Origin: Candidatus Pelagibacter sp.
GTDB lineage: Bacteria > Pseudomonadota > Alphaproteobacteria > Pelagibacterales > Pelagibacteraceae
Assembly (NCBI GenBank): GCA_028226735.1
Contig: JAOIYV010000010.1
Coordinates: 1 to 29,388 of the forward strand
Length of the DNA: 29,388 bases
Reading direction: 5' to 3'
The notes under the pieces were generated by a model, which was given only the letters and a program-made list of their open reading frames with translations, was not told the DNA's origin and ran no database searches. Positions 8,213 through 15,715 of the stretch are shown here, one piece after another; position 1 is the stretch's first letter; the number at the start of each line of letters is the position of its first letter. The position numbers were made by a program, and so were the translations under genes.

Positions 8213-8785
8213 ATGATTAAGCAGAATGTTAATGTTGTTAACTTTAATTCATTATACGAGATCTTAAATGAGATCAAAGATGATTTGTCTTTTAATGTAA
8301 TAAAACACGAAAAAGAGACAGATGTTATTAATGATAAAAAAAATATTACAGAAGACTCACTAATAATAACAAGCCCAAATAATAAGAGTTTAAGTGGAAA
8401 AAATTTATTAGTTTTGGATGATTTGCCAATGCCTATAGTTAGATTGGTTGAGCTAATTAATATTAACCTGATAAAATTAAAATTTAATCTTCAATCCAAA
8501 ATTAATATTAAAGACTACATTTTGAATTTAAATTCAAAATTTATTTCTAAAAAAGAAATTAATTTAAAATTAACTGAGAAAGAAATTGAAATTATATTAT
8601 ATTTAGATAAAAAAAAAGTTAAACACAGTGTTTTAGAGTTACAAAAGAATATATGGGGATATGCTTCAGATTTAGAAACACATACAGTTGAAACCCATAT
8701 TTATAGATTAAGAAAAAAAATAAGTGACAAGTTTGGCGATAAAAATTTAATCATTAGTAGTGATGAAGGATATTTTATTGAATAA
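8213..8785 (+). CDS. Winged-helix (OmpR/PhoB-type) transcriptional regulator
   Basis: The C-terminal ~75 residues are a recognisable OmpR/PhoB DNA-binding domain: LTEKEIEIILYL, the loop containing NIWGYASDLETHTVETHIYRLRKKI (recognition helix THTVETHIYRLR) and the closing wing LIISSDEGYFIE. The N-terminal ~110 residues take the place of a receiver domain, but I cannot find the acidic pair, phospho-acceptor Asp or Lys pattern of a normal receiver. It may therefore act without phosphorylation. It lies 14 bases from the divergent L,D-transpeptidase-like gene, so regulating that gene is a reasonable guess. The ArfA-like ORF begins inside its last codons. Confidence 0.75.
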   Translation: MIKQNVNVVNFNSLYEILNEIKDDLSFNVIKHEKETDVINDKKNITEDSLIITSPNNKSLSGKNLLVLDDLPMPIVRLVELININLIKLKFNLQSKINIKDYILNLNSKFISKKEINLKLTEKEIEIILYLDKKKVKHSVLELQKNIWGYASDLETHTVETHIYRLRKKISDKFGDKNLIISSDEGYFIE

Positions 8786-8888
8786 AAAAAATTTTATAGC
8801 AAAGTCTTTAAAAAATCTTAAATTTAGGCAAAGAGTTGTAAAACCTAAAAAAGGCAAGGGTAGTTATAAAAGAAAAAAAGCTAAATAA
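8778..8888 (+). CDS. arfA: ArfA-like alternative ribosome rescue factor (36 codons)
   Basis: A tiny basic protein whose core, FRQRVVKPKKGKGSYKRKK, closely matches E. coli ArfA (FRQRVEKNKKGKGSYMRK). The preceding NFIAKSLKNLK lines up without gaps with NAIEALLHDPL of ArfA. ArfA enters ribosomes stalled on mRNAs lacking a stop codon, places its basic tail in the empty mRNA channel and recruits RF2 to release the peptide. I choose the TTG at 8778 because AAGGA (8766-8770) lies seven bases upstream; an in-frame ATG at 8763 would give 41 residues but has no ribosome site. The ORF overlaps the regulator's end by eight bases and the adenosine-kinase-like gene's end by eight. It ends with a TAA soon after the KGKGSY core, and I see no hairpin like the one that destabilises E. 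coli arfA mRNA. Confidence 0.8.
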   Translation: MNKKNFIAKSLKNLKFRQRVVKPKKGKGSYKRKKAK

Positions 8889-9810
8889 GTCTAGCCCCTA
8901 TTTGTTGAATTATTTTTGATGACATTTCAGTGCCACTTTTAAGACTTTCATTCACTGATAAATTATTAATGTAACCATGAAGGTAACCTGCTGCAAATAA
9001 ATCACCAGCTCCTGTTAAGTCTAATATTTTAAGATTTTTTTTACTTTCACATTCAACTACCTCTTCTTTATTGATTGCAACACTTCCATTTTCTCCTCGA
9101 GTGATCACAAGCACTTTGCGATTTTCTTTTCCAAATGAAATAACATCATCAAAGTTTTTAGCGTTAATTAATGAAGTAATTTCTTGTTCATTAGCAAAAG
9201 TAATATCAATTTTATTTTTAACTAAATCTAAAAAATGTTTCTTATGTCTTTCAACACAGAATAAATCGGACAGTGACATCGCTATTTTATTTGAATTTTC
9301 AATTGCTTTATCAAAGGCTGATTTAGGCTCACCTTCATCCCATAAATACCCCTCTAGTAAAGTTATTTCGCTTTGCTTCACTGATAGTATATCGACATCA
9401 TTTTTATTAATTTTTCCAGAGGTTCCTAAAAATGTACACATTGTTCTTTCTGAGTCAGGAGTAATTAATATCAAGCAAGTTCCGGTTGGAAGAGTTTCTT
9501 TTTTTTTCTTGTAGAAATATTCAACATTTTCTTTTTTTAACCCATTCTCATATTTGTGACCTAAGTCATCATCACTAACTTTACCAATGAATCCAACCTT
9601 ATTTCCTAATTGAGATAAGCCAACAATAGAGTTGGCAACAGATCCTCCAGAAACAGTATTTTCAATTTTTAGAGACGATAGTAATTTTTTGAACTCAATT
9701 TCATCAACAAGTTTCATGGTACTTTTTGTTAATCTATTTTCTAATAAGTACTTATCCTCAACTTTACAAATAACATCAACTATCGCATTTCCGATACCTA
9801 GAATTTTCAT
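8881..9810 (-). CDS. PfkB-family sugar/nucleoside kinase, probably adenosine kinase
   Basis: Ribokinase-like kinase of 309 residues. It opens with ILGIGNAIVDVICKVED, has the substrate-binding SGGSVANSIVGLSQLG region and ends with the PfkB signature LDLTGAGDLFAAGYLHGY, in which D270 is the expected catalytic base and TGAGD forms the anion hole. The opening and the SGGSVAN segment resemble the alphaproteobacterial proteins annotated as adenosine kinase, which phosphorylate adenosine to AMP for purine salvage; a related sugar kinase remains possible. It starts one base after the nth stop and is the last gene of the dapB-nth unit. Its final codons overlap the ArfA-like ORF on the other strand. 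Confidence 0.88.
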   Translation of the reverse strand: MKILGIGNAIVDVICKVEDKYLLENRLTKSTMKLVDEIEFKKLLSSLKIENTVSGGSVANSIVGLSQLGNKVGFIGKVSDDDLGHKYENGLKKENVEYFYKKKKETLPTGTCLILITPDSERTMCTFLGTSGKINKNDVDILSVKQSEITLLEGYLWDEGEPKSAFDKAIENSNKIAMSLSDLFCVERHKKHFLDLVKNKIDITFANEQEITSLINAKNFDDVISFGKENRKVLVITRGENGSVAINKEEVVECESKKNLKILDLTGAGDLFAAGYLHGYINNLSVNESLKSGTEMSSKIIQQIGARLI

Positions 9811-9811
9811 A

Positions 9812-10465
9812 TCAAGCTTTTTTTATATTAATTGGATTTTTACGATTAGGATAACAAGTAGTACAAATTTTACAAGTTAAACCATAGCAACTTCTGGCCT
9901 GGCAATATTCTCTTCCATAATAAATTATTTGTAGATGAAGTTTACTCCACGTTTTCTTGGGAAAAATTCTCTTCAAATCTTTTTCAGTTTGTGTAACATT
10001 TTTTCCATTTGTTAATCCCCATCTTTGAGCTAAACGATGGATATGTGTATCTATTGCAAAAGCAGGCAATCCGAAACCTTGAGACATAACCACACTAGCA
10101 GTTTTGTGGCCCACGCCAGGTAGTTTTTCTAGCTCTTCAAATGTTTTAGGTACACTTCCATTATGCTTTTCTAAAAGTTGTTTAGACATTAAATAGATGC
10201 TTTTTGCCTTAATTCTAAAGATACCAATACTTTTTATTAGTCTTTCAATTTTTTTCCTTCCTAATTTAACAAAGTGTTCAGGTTTGTTGTATTTTGGATA
10301 TATATATTTTGTTACGTTGTTAACATTTAGATCTGTACATTGTGCCGATAAAAGAACAGAAGTTAAAAGAGTAAATTTATTTCTGTGCTTTAAAGGAATA
10401 GGTGTGGTGGGATAAATTTTATTTAATATTTTTAATATCTTTTTTGCTTTCTCTTTTTCATGCAT
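9812..10465 (-). CDS. nth: Endonuclease III (DNA glycosylase/AP lyase)
   Basis: Base-excision repair enzyme that removes oxidised pyrimidines and nicks the abasic site. The 217 residues include the helix-hairpin-helix LEKLPGVGHKTA with the Schiff-base lysine K121, and the catalytic D139 in AFAIDTHIHR, matching K120 and D138 of the E. coli enzyme. The C-terminal iron-sulfur loop is odd. Instead of Cys-X6-Cys-X2-Cys-X5-Cys it reads YCQARSCYGLTCKICTTC, keeping three of the four standard Cys positions, with Gly at the fourth and two extra Cys. Its ATG shares one base with the dapB stop, and the kinase gene follows after one base, so the three genes form one transcription unit. Confidence 0.95.
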   Translation of the reverse strand: MHEKEKAKKILKILNKIYPTTPIPLKHRNKFTLLTSVLLSAQCTDLNVNNVTKYIYPKYNKPEHFVKLGRKKIERLIKSIGIFRIKAKSIYLMSKQLLEKHNGSVPKTFEELEKLPGVGHKTASVVMSQGFGLPAFAIDTHIHRLAQRWGLTNGKNVTQTEKDLKRIFPKKTWSKLHLQIIYYGREYCQARSCYGLTCKICTTCYPNRKNPINIKKA

Positions 10466-11241
10466 TATTTAAAATTCAATAGATCTCTCATTGAATAAAG
10501 TCCAGCTCTTTTATTGGTAAGCCATTTTGCTGCAGTTAAAGCACCATCTGAATATAAAGTTCTATCAAATGCTTCATGGTTTAAAGTTATTATTTCTTTT
10601 CCACTTGAAAAAGTAACCTCATGTTCTCCAATAATCTTACCTTTTCTCAAAGAATTAAAATTAATTTTTTTCCCAAAAGGAAATGATTTTTTGTTTAAAA
10701 ATTTTTTACCTATTAGATTATATAAATTTTTGTTCTTTCCATCAGCAATGCCTTTTCCAAGCATTAAAGCTGTTCCTGATGGGTAGTCTTTTTTATGTTT
10801 ATGATGAATTTCAAATATTTTACTTAAATAATTATCCCCAAGAGACCCAGATGCAATTTCAGTCAAGTACATCAGTAAATTAACTCCTAAGCTCATATTT
10901 CCTGCTTTTAATATTGGAATTTTTTTTGAATATTTTTCAATTATTTTTTCTTCTTTTTGGGTAAAGCCAGTAGTTCCAATAACAACTTTTTTTTTTAAAT
11001 TTGAAGCAATCTTAAGGATTTCAAGGGTACATTTTGGAACTGTAAAATCTATAATAACGTCAGTTTTTTTAAATGTCTCGATTGTATTTAGACTTATTTT
11101 GATGCCAGCTATTTTTCTATTAATAGGTTTATTTTCTGTAAGAGAAACTAACTTAAAATTTCTATTAGGTTTAGAGGATTTAATAAGTTGTTGACCCATT
11201 CTTCCAAGGCATCCAGTAATAGCTAAATTAATTTTTTTCAT
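10465..11241 (-). CDS. dapB: 4-hydroxy-tetrahydrodipicolinate reductase
   Basis: Second committed enzyme of the lysine/diaminopimelate pathway, reducing the dihydrodipicolinate intermediate with NAD(P)H. The 258 residues start with a Rossmann nucleotide-binding loop, NLAITGCLGRMGQQLI. They include VVIGTTGFTQKE and the catalytic and substrate-binding stretch EIHHKHKKDYPSGTALML, in which the HH, the following Lys and the SGT match the family active site. The segment near GEHEVTFSSGKE belongs to the tetramer-forming C-terminal domain. Diaminopimelate feeds both lysine and peptidoglycan. The gene lies 37 bases after dnaJ on the same strand, so it may be read through from the chaperone genes. Confidence 0.97.
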   Translation of the reverse strand: MKKINLAITGCLGRMGQQLIKSSKPNRNFKLVSLTENKPINRKIAGIKISLNTIETFKKTDVIIDFTVPKCTLEILKIASNLKKKVVIGTTGFTQKEEKIIEKYSKKIPILKAGNMSLGVNLLMYLTEIASGSLGDNYLSKIFEIHHKHKKDYPSGTALMLGKGIADGKNKNLYNLIGKKFLNKKSFPFGKKINFNSLRKGKIIGEHEVTFSSGKEIITLNHEAFDRTLYSDGALTAAKWLTNKRAGLYSMRDLLNFK

Positions 11242-11278
11242 TTAAGAAAATATTAACCTTTTTTATCGTATTAGTCTT

Positions 11279-12400
11279 TTAGTTTTTCCAAAAACTTTTA
11301 GCTTTTTGAAAGAATTTTTTAATACTTGGATTTGATTTTTCATTTTCAATTTCTCTAAATTTTTCAAGCAATTCTTTTTGTGCTTTATTTAGTGAAATTG
11401 GTACTTCAGTATTTACCTGGACATAAAGATCGCCATTACCACTTCCTCTCATGTAGGGCATTCCTTTACCTTTTAGTCTAAACTGTTTGCCACTTTGAGT
11501 CCCATCTGGAATCTTTATTTTTGCTCTACCTCCGTCAATAGTTGGTATTTCTATTGTCGTTCCAAGTGCAGCATCAGCTATTGAAATAGGAAATTCAAAA
11601 AATAAATTTTCGTCCGATCTTTTAAAAAGATCATGAGAATGAACATTTATGAATAAATATAAATCACCACTAGTACCCCCTTTGGTTCCAGCCTCTCCTT
11701 TTCCAGCCAATCTTATTCTTGTTCCATCATCCACACCTTTTGGTATTGTTACAGATAATTTTTTTGAAGCTTGTTTATTACCTTGTCCGTTACAATCACT
11801 GCATGGGTTTGTTATTTCTTCACCGCTGCCGGCACATTGAGGACAAGTTTGCTGTACTGTAAAAAAACCTTGGTTAGATCTTACTTTACCATTTCCACCA
11901 CAAACAGTACACCTGTCTGGAGAATACCCTGGTTTAGATCCATTTCCTTTGCATGTAGGACATTTTTCAGTAGTTGAAAATTTTATATCTTGTTTTTTTC
12001 CTTCGTAAGCTTCTTCTAATGTAATTGATAAATCATATCTTAAGTCAGAGCCTCTATTATTTGTACTTCTTCTACCTCTAGATCTTCCCCCACCTCCAAA
12101 GTCTCCAAAAAAATCCTCGAAAATGTCTGAAAAATCAGCTCCACCAAAACCTCCACTTTGTCTTCCACCACCATTTTCAAAGGCAGCATGGCCGAAATTA
12201 TCATAGTTCTGTTTTTTTTCAGGATCTGAAAGAATACCGTAAGCTTCGCCTGCTTCTTTAAATTTATCTTCTGAAGTTTTATCACCAGGGTTTTTGTCTG
12301 GATGGTGTTTTACTGCTAATTTTCTATAAGCAGATTTTAATTCTTCAGGACTAGCATTTTTACCAACACCCAAGACGTCATAAAAATCTCTTTTAGCCAT
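11279..12400 (-). CDS. dnaJ: Chaperone protein DnaJ (Hsp40)
   Basis: Full-length class A J-protein of 373 residues that delivers unfolded clients to DnaK and stimulates its ATPase. The J domain has HPD at residues 33-35. A Gly/Phe-rich linker follows, containing [23 protein letters not shown]. The zinc-binding domain has four CXXCXGXG repeats: [24 protein letters not shown] and CSDCNGQG. Two beta-sandwich client-binding domains and a dimerising tail complete it. It sits 34 bases after dnaK on the same strand, the usual pairing. Confidence 0.98.
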   Translation of the reverse strand: MAKRDFYDVLGVGKNASPEELKSAYRKLAVKHHPDKNPGDKTSEDKFKEAGEAYGILSDPEKKQNYDNFGHAAFENGGGRQSGGFGGADFSDIFEDFFGDFGGGGRSRGRRSTNNRGSDLRYDLSITLEEAYEGKKQDIKFSTTEKCPTCKGNGSKPGYSPDRCTVCGGNGKVRSNQGFFTVQQTCPQCAGSGEEITNPCSDCNGQGNKQASKKLSVTIPKGVDDGTRIRLAGKGEAGTKGGTSGDLYLFINVHSHDLFKRSDENLFFEFPISIADAALGTTIEIPTIDGGRAKIKIPDGTQSGKQFRLKGKGMPYMRGSGNGDLYVQVNTEVPISLNKAQKELLEKFREIENEKSNPSIKKFFQKAKSFWKN

Positions 12401-12434
12401 AAGTTACTTTAAGATGATAGTGTTGTTTTGAGTC

Positions 12435-14378
12435 TTAAGCGCTTTTTTCTTTATCTTCTTCTTTTACTTCTTTTGCTTCTTCTTTTACCTCTTCAAAATC
12501 TGCATCCACTACATTATCGTCTTTTTTTCCTTCATCATTTTTATCACCTTGCTTAGATGAATCTGGTTTTTTTTCTTGAGACTTGTAGATAGCCTCTCCT
12601 AATTTCATAGAGGCCTGAACTAAACTCTCTGTTTTCTTTTTAATATCCTCTACGTCTTCTCCCTTTAGAGCTTCTTTTAGACTTGAAGATGAGTCTTCGA
12701 TAGCTTTTTTTTCAGTATCTGAAATTTTAGCACCGTGTTCTTTTAGATTTTTTTCTGTCGAATGAATTAAAGTATCAGCCTGATTTCTTACATCTACTGA
12801 CTCTCTTTTCTTTTTATCAGCATCTTTATTCGCTTCAGCCTCTTTAACCATTTTTTCAATTTCTTCATCACTTAAGCCACCTGAGGCTTGAATTTGAATT
12901 TTTTGTTCCTTTCCAGTTCCCTTGTCTTTTGCTGAAACATTTACAATTCCATTTGCATCTATATCAAACGTTACTTCAATTTGAGGCACACCTCTTGCTG
13001 CTGGGGCAATTCCAATTAATTCAAAATTTCCTAACATTTTATTGTCTGACGCCATTTCTCTTTCACCTTGAAGAACTCTAATGGATACAGCTGGCTGATT
13101 GTCTTCAGCCGTAGAAAAGACTTGGCTTTTTTTCGTTGGTATTGTTGTATTTTTTTCAATCAATTTTGTAGACACACCACCTAAAGTTTCAATTCCTAAT
13201 GATAAAGGTGTTACATCTAAAAGAAGCACATCTTTAACATCTCCTTGAAGTACGCCTGCTTGAATTGCTGCTCCCATAGCAACCACTTCATCAGGGTTTA
13301 CACTTTTATTTGGGTCTTTGCCAAAAAAATTTTTAACCTCAGCTAATACTTTCGGCATTCTAGTCATACCACCAACCATTACAACCTCATCTATTTCACT
13401 TGCTGTTACTCCAGCATCTTTAAGAGCAGTTTTGCATGGTGGTAAAGTTCTTGAAATTAGATCCTCAACCAGAGCTTCTAATTTTGCTCTAGTCATTTTT
13501 AAATTTATATGTTTAGGTCCTGTTTTATCTGCTGTTATAAATGGTAAGTTCACGTCTGTCTGTTCTGCTGATGACAATTCAATCTTAGCTTTTTCTGCCG
13601 CCTCTTTTAGTCTTTGTAAGGCTAACTTGTCAGTCTTTAGATCAATACCATTATCTTTTTTAAATTCTCCAACTAAATAATCAACAATAGCGTTGTCAAA
13701 ATCTTCTCCACCTAAAAAGGTGTCTCCGTTAGTTGATTTAACTTCAAATACACCATCACCTAGTTCAAGAATAGATACATCAAATGTTCCGCCACCTAGA
13801 TCATAAACAGCAATCTTTTTATTTTGTTTTTTATCCAAACCATAGGCTAAAGAAGCAGCTGTAGGCTCATTAATAATTCTTAAGACCTCTAGTCCTGCAA
13901 TTTTACCCGCATCTTTTGTTGCTTGTCTTTGAGCATCATTAAAGTAAGCTGGCACAGTAATTACAGCTTTAGTTACCTCTTGACCCAGATATTTTTCAGC
14001 TGTTTCTTTCATTTTTTGAAGTATAAAAGCTGATATTTGCGAAGGAGAATATTTTTCACCTTTTGCTTCAAGCCATGCATCACCTTTTTCGGAATTAACT
14101 ATTTTAAAAGGTGCTGCTGCAATATCTTTTTTTACTGTCGGATCTTCAAAATTTCTTCCAATTAATCTTTTTACTGCAAAAATAGTGTTTTCAGGATTAG
14201 TAACAGCCTGTCTTTTTGCTGGTTGACCTACAAGTTTTTCTCCATCATCTGTAAAAGCAACAACAGAAGGAGTTGTTCTTGCACCTTCAGCATTTTCTAA
14301 AACTTTAGGCTGACTACCCTCCATGATAGATACACACGAATTTGTTGTTCCTAAATCTATTCCGATAATTTTGCTCAT
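12435..14378 (-). CDS. dnaK: Chaperone protein DnaK (Hsp70)
   Basis: Cytoplasmic Hsp70 of 647 residues, the normal bacterial length. The nucleotide-binding domain opens with [17 protein letters not shown], holds [16 protein letters not shown] and [13 protein letters not shown], and is joined by the [16 protein letters not shown] linker to the substrate-binding domain. The helical lid follows, and the tail is very acidic and lysine-rich ([17 protein letters not shown]), in place of the EEVKD-like end of many homologues. TAGGA about eight bases upstream serves as ribosome-binding site. It lies between grpE (upstream) and dnaJ (downstream), all on the minus strand. Confidence 0.99.
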   Translation of the reverse strand: MSKIIGIDLGTTNSCVSIMEGSQPKVLENAEGARTTPSVVAFTDDGEKLVGQPAKRQAVTNPENTIFAVKRLIGRNFEDPTVKKDIAAAPFKIVNSEKGDAWLEAKGEKYSPSQISAFILQKMKETAEKYLGQEVTKAVITVPAYFNDAQRQATKDAGKIAGLEVLRIINEPTAASLAYGLDKKQNKKIAVYDLGGGTFDVSILELGDGVFEVKSTNGDTFLGGEDFDNAIVDYLVGEFKKDNGIDLKTDKLALQRLKEAAEKAKIELSSAEQTDVNLPFITADKTGPKHINLKMTRAKLEALVEDLISRTLPPCKTALKDAGVTASEIDEVVMVGGMTRMPKVLAEVKNFFGKDPNKSVNPDEVVAMGAAIQAGVLQGDVKDVLLLDVTPLSLGIETLGGVSTKLIEKNTTIPTKKSQVFSTAEDNQPAVSIRVLQGEREMASDNKMLGNFELIGIAPAARGVPQIEVTFDIDANGIVNVSAKDKGTGKEQKIQIQASGGLSDEEIEKMVKEAEANKDADKKKRESVDVRNQADTLIHSTEKNLKEHGAKISDTEKKAIEDSSSSLKEALKGEDVEDIKKKTESLVQASMKLGEAIYKSQEKKPDSSKQGDKNDEGKKDDNVVDADFEEVKEEAKEVKEEDKEKSA

Positions 14379-14396
14379 ATTTAAATCCTACCCTTC

Positions 14397-14424
14397 ATAT
14401 AAGTGTTAATTTTTAATCTACAAG
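14397..14424 (-). promoter_or_regulatory. Possible RpoH (heat-shock sigma) promoter before dnaK
   Basis: On the minus strand CTTGTA (14424-14419) is followed after 12 bases by ACACTTATAT (14406-14397), about 20 bases before the dnaK ATG. This resembles the sigma-32 pattern CTTGAA, 11-16 bases, CCCCATnT, with clear mismatches in the second element. No CIRCE-type inverted repeat (TTAGCACTC spaced from GAGTGCTAA) is present in this gap, so HrcA control seems unlikely here. The call is tentative. Confidence 0.3.
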
Positions 14425-14439
14425 TTCTGACCAATACTA

Positions 14440-15072
14440 TTAATTGTTCAAATTCTCTTTATTTTCCTCACTTTTTTCATCTTTTTTTTCTTTTTTTTTT
14501 GACACCCCAACTAAAGCTGGTCTAAGCAGCCTATCTTTCATCATAAATCCTTTTTGGATTTCTTGTATTATTGTTCCGGGTTCTTTTTGGTCATCTTCTA
14601 TTTCCATCATGGCTTGATGAAGATTAGGATCTAATTTTTTACCAATAGAATCTATGGGTACAATTCCATTTTTTGACAAAATAGATACCATGTCGTTGTT
14701 TATAATATCAAAATGTTCTAAAGTTTTTTTTAATGACTCTGTATCTTTCAAAGCTTCATCATTTTCTAAGATTTTTTTTGACCTTTCAAAATTATCAAAT
14801 AAATTTAAAGTTTCTTTTGCAAAAGCAAAACCACCATAGTTAAAAGCGTCCTCTCTTTCTTTTTCAAACCTTCTTCTTTGATTTTCCATTTCAGCAAAAG
14901 CTCTAGCTATTTTATCCTCTAGTTCTTTTATTTTTTCTTCTGGGCTGACTTCTTCGATTTCTTGGCTTTTTTCGGAAGCGTTTATTTCTGATTTTTCATC
15001 ATGATTTTCAGAAACTTCATCTTTTGACTCTAGTTCTTCATCTCGAATGCCAATGTTTTGATCTTTTTCCAT
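14440..15072 (-). CDS. grpE: Nucleotide exchange factor GrpE
   Basis: Co-chaperone that releases ADP from DnaK. About 210 residues: an acidic, disordered N-terminal third, then a long coiled-coil helix (KIKELEDKIARAFAEMENQRRRFEKE) and the compact head domain with the family signature around DPNLHQAMMEIEDD and IIQEIQKGFMMKDRLLRPALVGVSK. I start it at the ATG at 15072 (MEKDQNIG); an in-frame GTG at 15078 would add two residues, and neither has a convincing ribosome site. grpE is placed immediately upstream of dnaK. rdgB diverges from it only some 30 bases away; hrcA, often the gene before grpE, is absent. Confidence 0.96.
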   Translation of the reverse strand: MEKDQNIGIRDEELESKDEVSENHDEKSEINASEKSQEIEEVSPEEKIKELEDKIARAFAEMENQRRRFEKEREDAFNYGGFAFAKETLNLFDNFERSKKILENDEALKDTESLKKTLEHFDIINNDMVSILSKNGIVPIDSIGKKLDPNLHQAMMEIEDDQKEPGTIIQEIQKGFMMKDRLLRPALVGVSKKKEKKDEKSEENKENLNN

Positions 15073-15108
15073 TGTCACTTATATGGTATGAAATTTGATA
15101 ATTGCTAG

Positions 15109-15708
15109 ATGTTAAAAAAAAAAATTACAAAACTATTGATTGGCACCAATAATAAAGGAAAACTGAGAGAAATTAGGGATTTACTACCTGAAAACCTCAA
15201 AACTTACTCTCCAATAAACTTTAAAATCAAAAGTCCCTTAGAAAATGGGAAAAATTTTCAAGAAAATTCCTTAATTAAGGCTCAGTATTTTTTTAAAAAA
15301 TCAAAAATGGTGTGTTTATCAGATGACTCAGGTCTTGAAATAGATATTTTAGATGGCGATCCAGGTATTTATTCAGCTAGGTGGGGTGGTAAAAAAGGAG
15401 ATTTCGATAAGGCGATGAATAGAGTTTTTAAAGAATTACATAAAAAAGATAAAGACTGGAAAGTAAAAAAAGTAAAAGCAAGATTTGTATGTTCCTTGAC
15501 TATTTTTGGATTGAGTAAAATAATAAATTCTATTGGAAAAGTTGAGGGATATATTTCACCATCTAAGAAGGGAAAAAATGGTTTTGGTTATGATCCTATT
15601 TTTATCCCAAAGGGAAAAAAAATTACTTTTGGTGAAATGAAACCAATTCAAAAATACAAAATAGATCATAGATTCAAAGCTTTTAAAAAGATTAAAAAAT
15701 TTTTTTAA
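15109..15708 (+). CDS. rdgB: Non-canonical purine NTP pyrophosphatase (RdgB/HAM1)
   Basis: House-cleaning enzyme that hydrolyses ITP, dITP and XTP to monophosphates, keeping deaminated purines out of nucleic acids. The 199 residues show the family hallmarks in order: LLIGTNNKGKLREI (triphosphate loop), SDDSGLEIDILDGDPGIYSARWGG (catalytic Asp and nucleobase pocket), and GKNGFGYDPIFIPKGKKITFGEM near the end. The C-terminus, KAFKKIKKFF, is encoded in an A+T-rich inverted repeat, and the last 17 bases overlap the end of the convergent LpoA-like gene. In many alphaproteobacteria rdgB is found near hrcA-grpE, and that proximity is kept here. Confidence 0.97.
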   Translation: MLKKKITKLLIGTNNKGKLREIRDLLPENLKTYSPINFKIKSPLENGKNFQENSLIKAQYFFKKSKMVCLSDDSGLEIDILDGDPGIYSARWGGKKGDFDKAMNRVFKELHKKDKDWKVKKVKARFVCSLTIFGLSKIINSIGKVEGYISPSKKGKNGFGYDPIFIPKGKKITFGEMKPIQKYKIDHRFKAFKKIKKFF

Positions 15709-15715
15709 AAGCTTT
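15676..15715. repeat. 14-bp inverted repeat across two convergent stop codons
   Basis: AAAGCTTTTAAAAA (15676-15689) and TTTTTAAAAGCTTT (15702-15715) are exact reverse complements around a 12-base spacer. Both stop codons lie inside the repeat (rdgB at 15706-15708, LpoA-like at 15692-15694). Because of the symmetry, RdgB ends KAFKKIKKFF and the convergent protein ends KAFKKIF. A transcript from either strand could fold into a hairpin with U-rich flanks, so this may be a weak bidirectional terminator embedded in coding sequence. Confidence 0.7.

Noticed and set aside
9071..9514. Plus-strand open frame of 147 codons inside the adenosine-kinase-like gene
   Set aside because: Antisense shadow of a clear PfkB kinase, without family features of its own.
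12040..12285. Minus-strand open frame in another register within dnaJ
   Set aside because: It covers the J-domain end and Gly/Phe linker in a shifted frame; dnaJ itself is intact, so no frameshift is implied.
13318..13680. Plus-strand open frame of 120 codons inside dnaK
   Set aside because: Antisense shadow of one of the most conserved bacterial genes; such open frames are common opposite dnaK.
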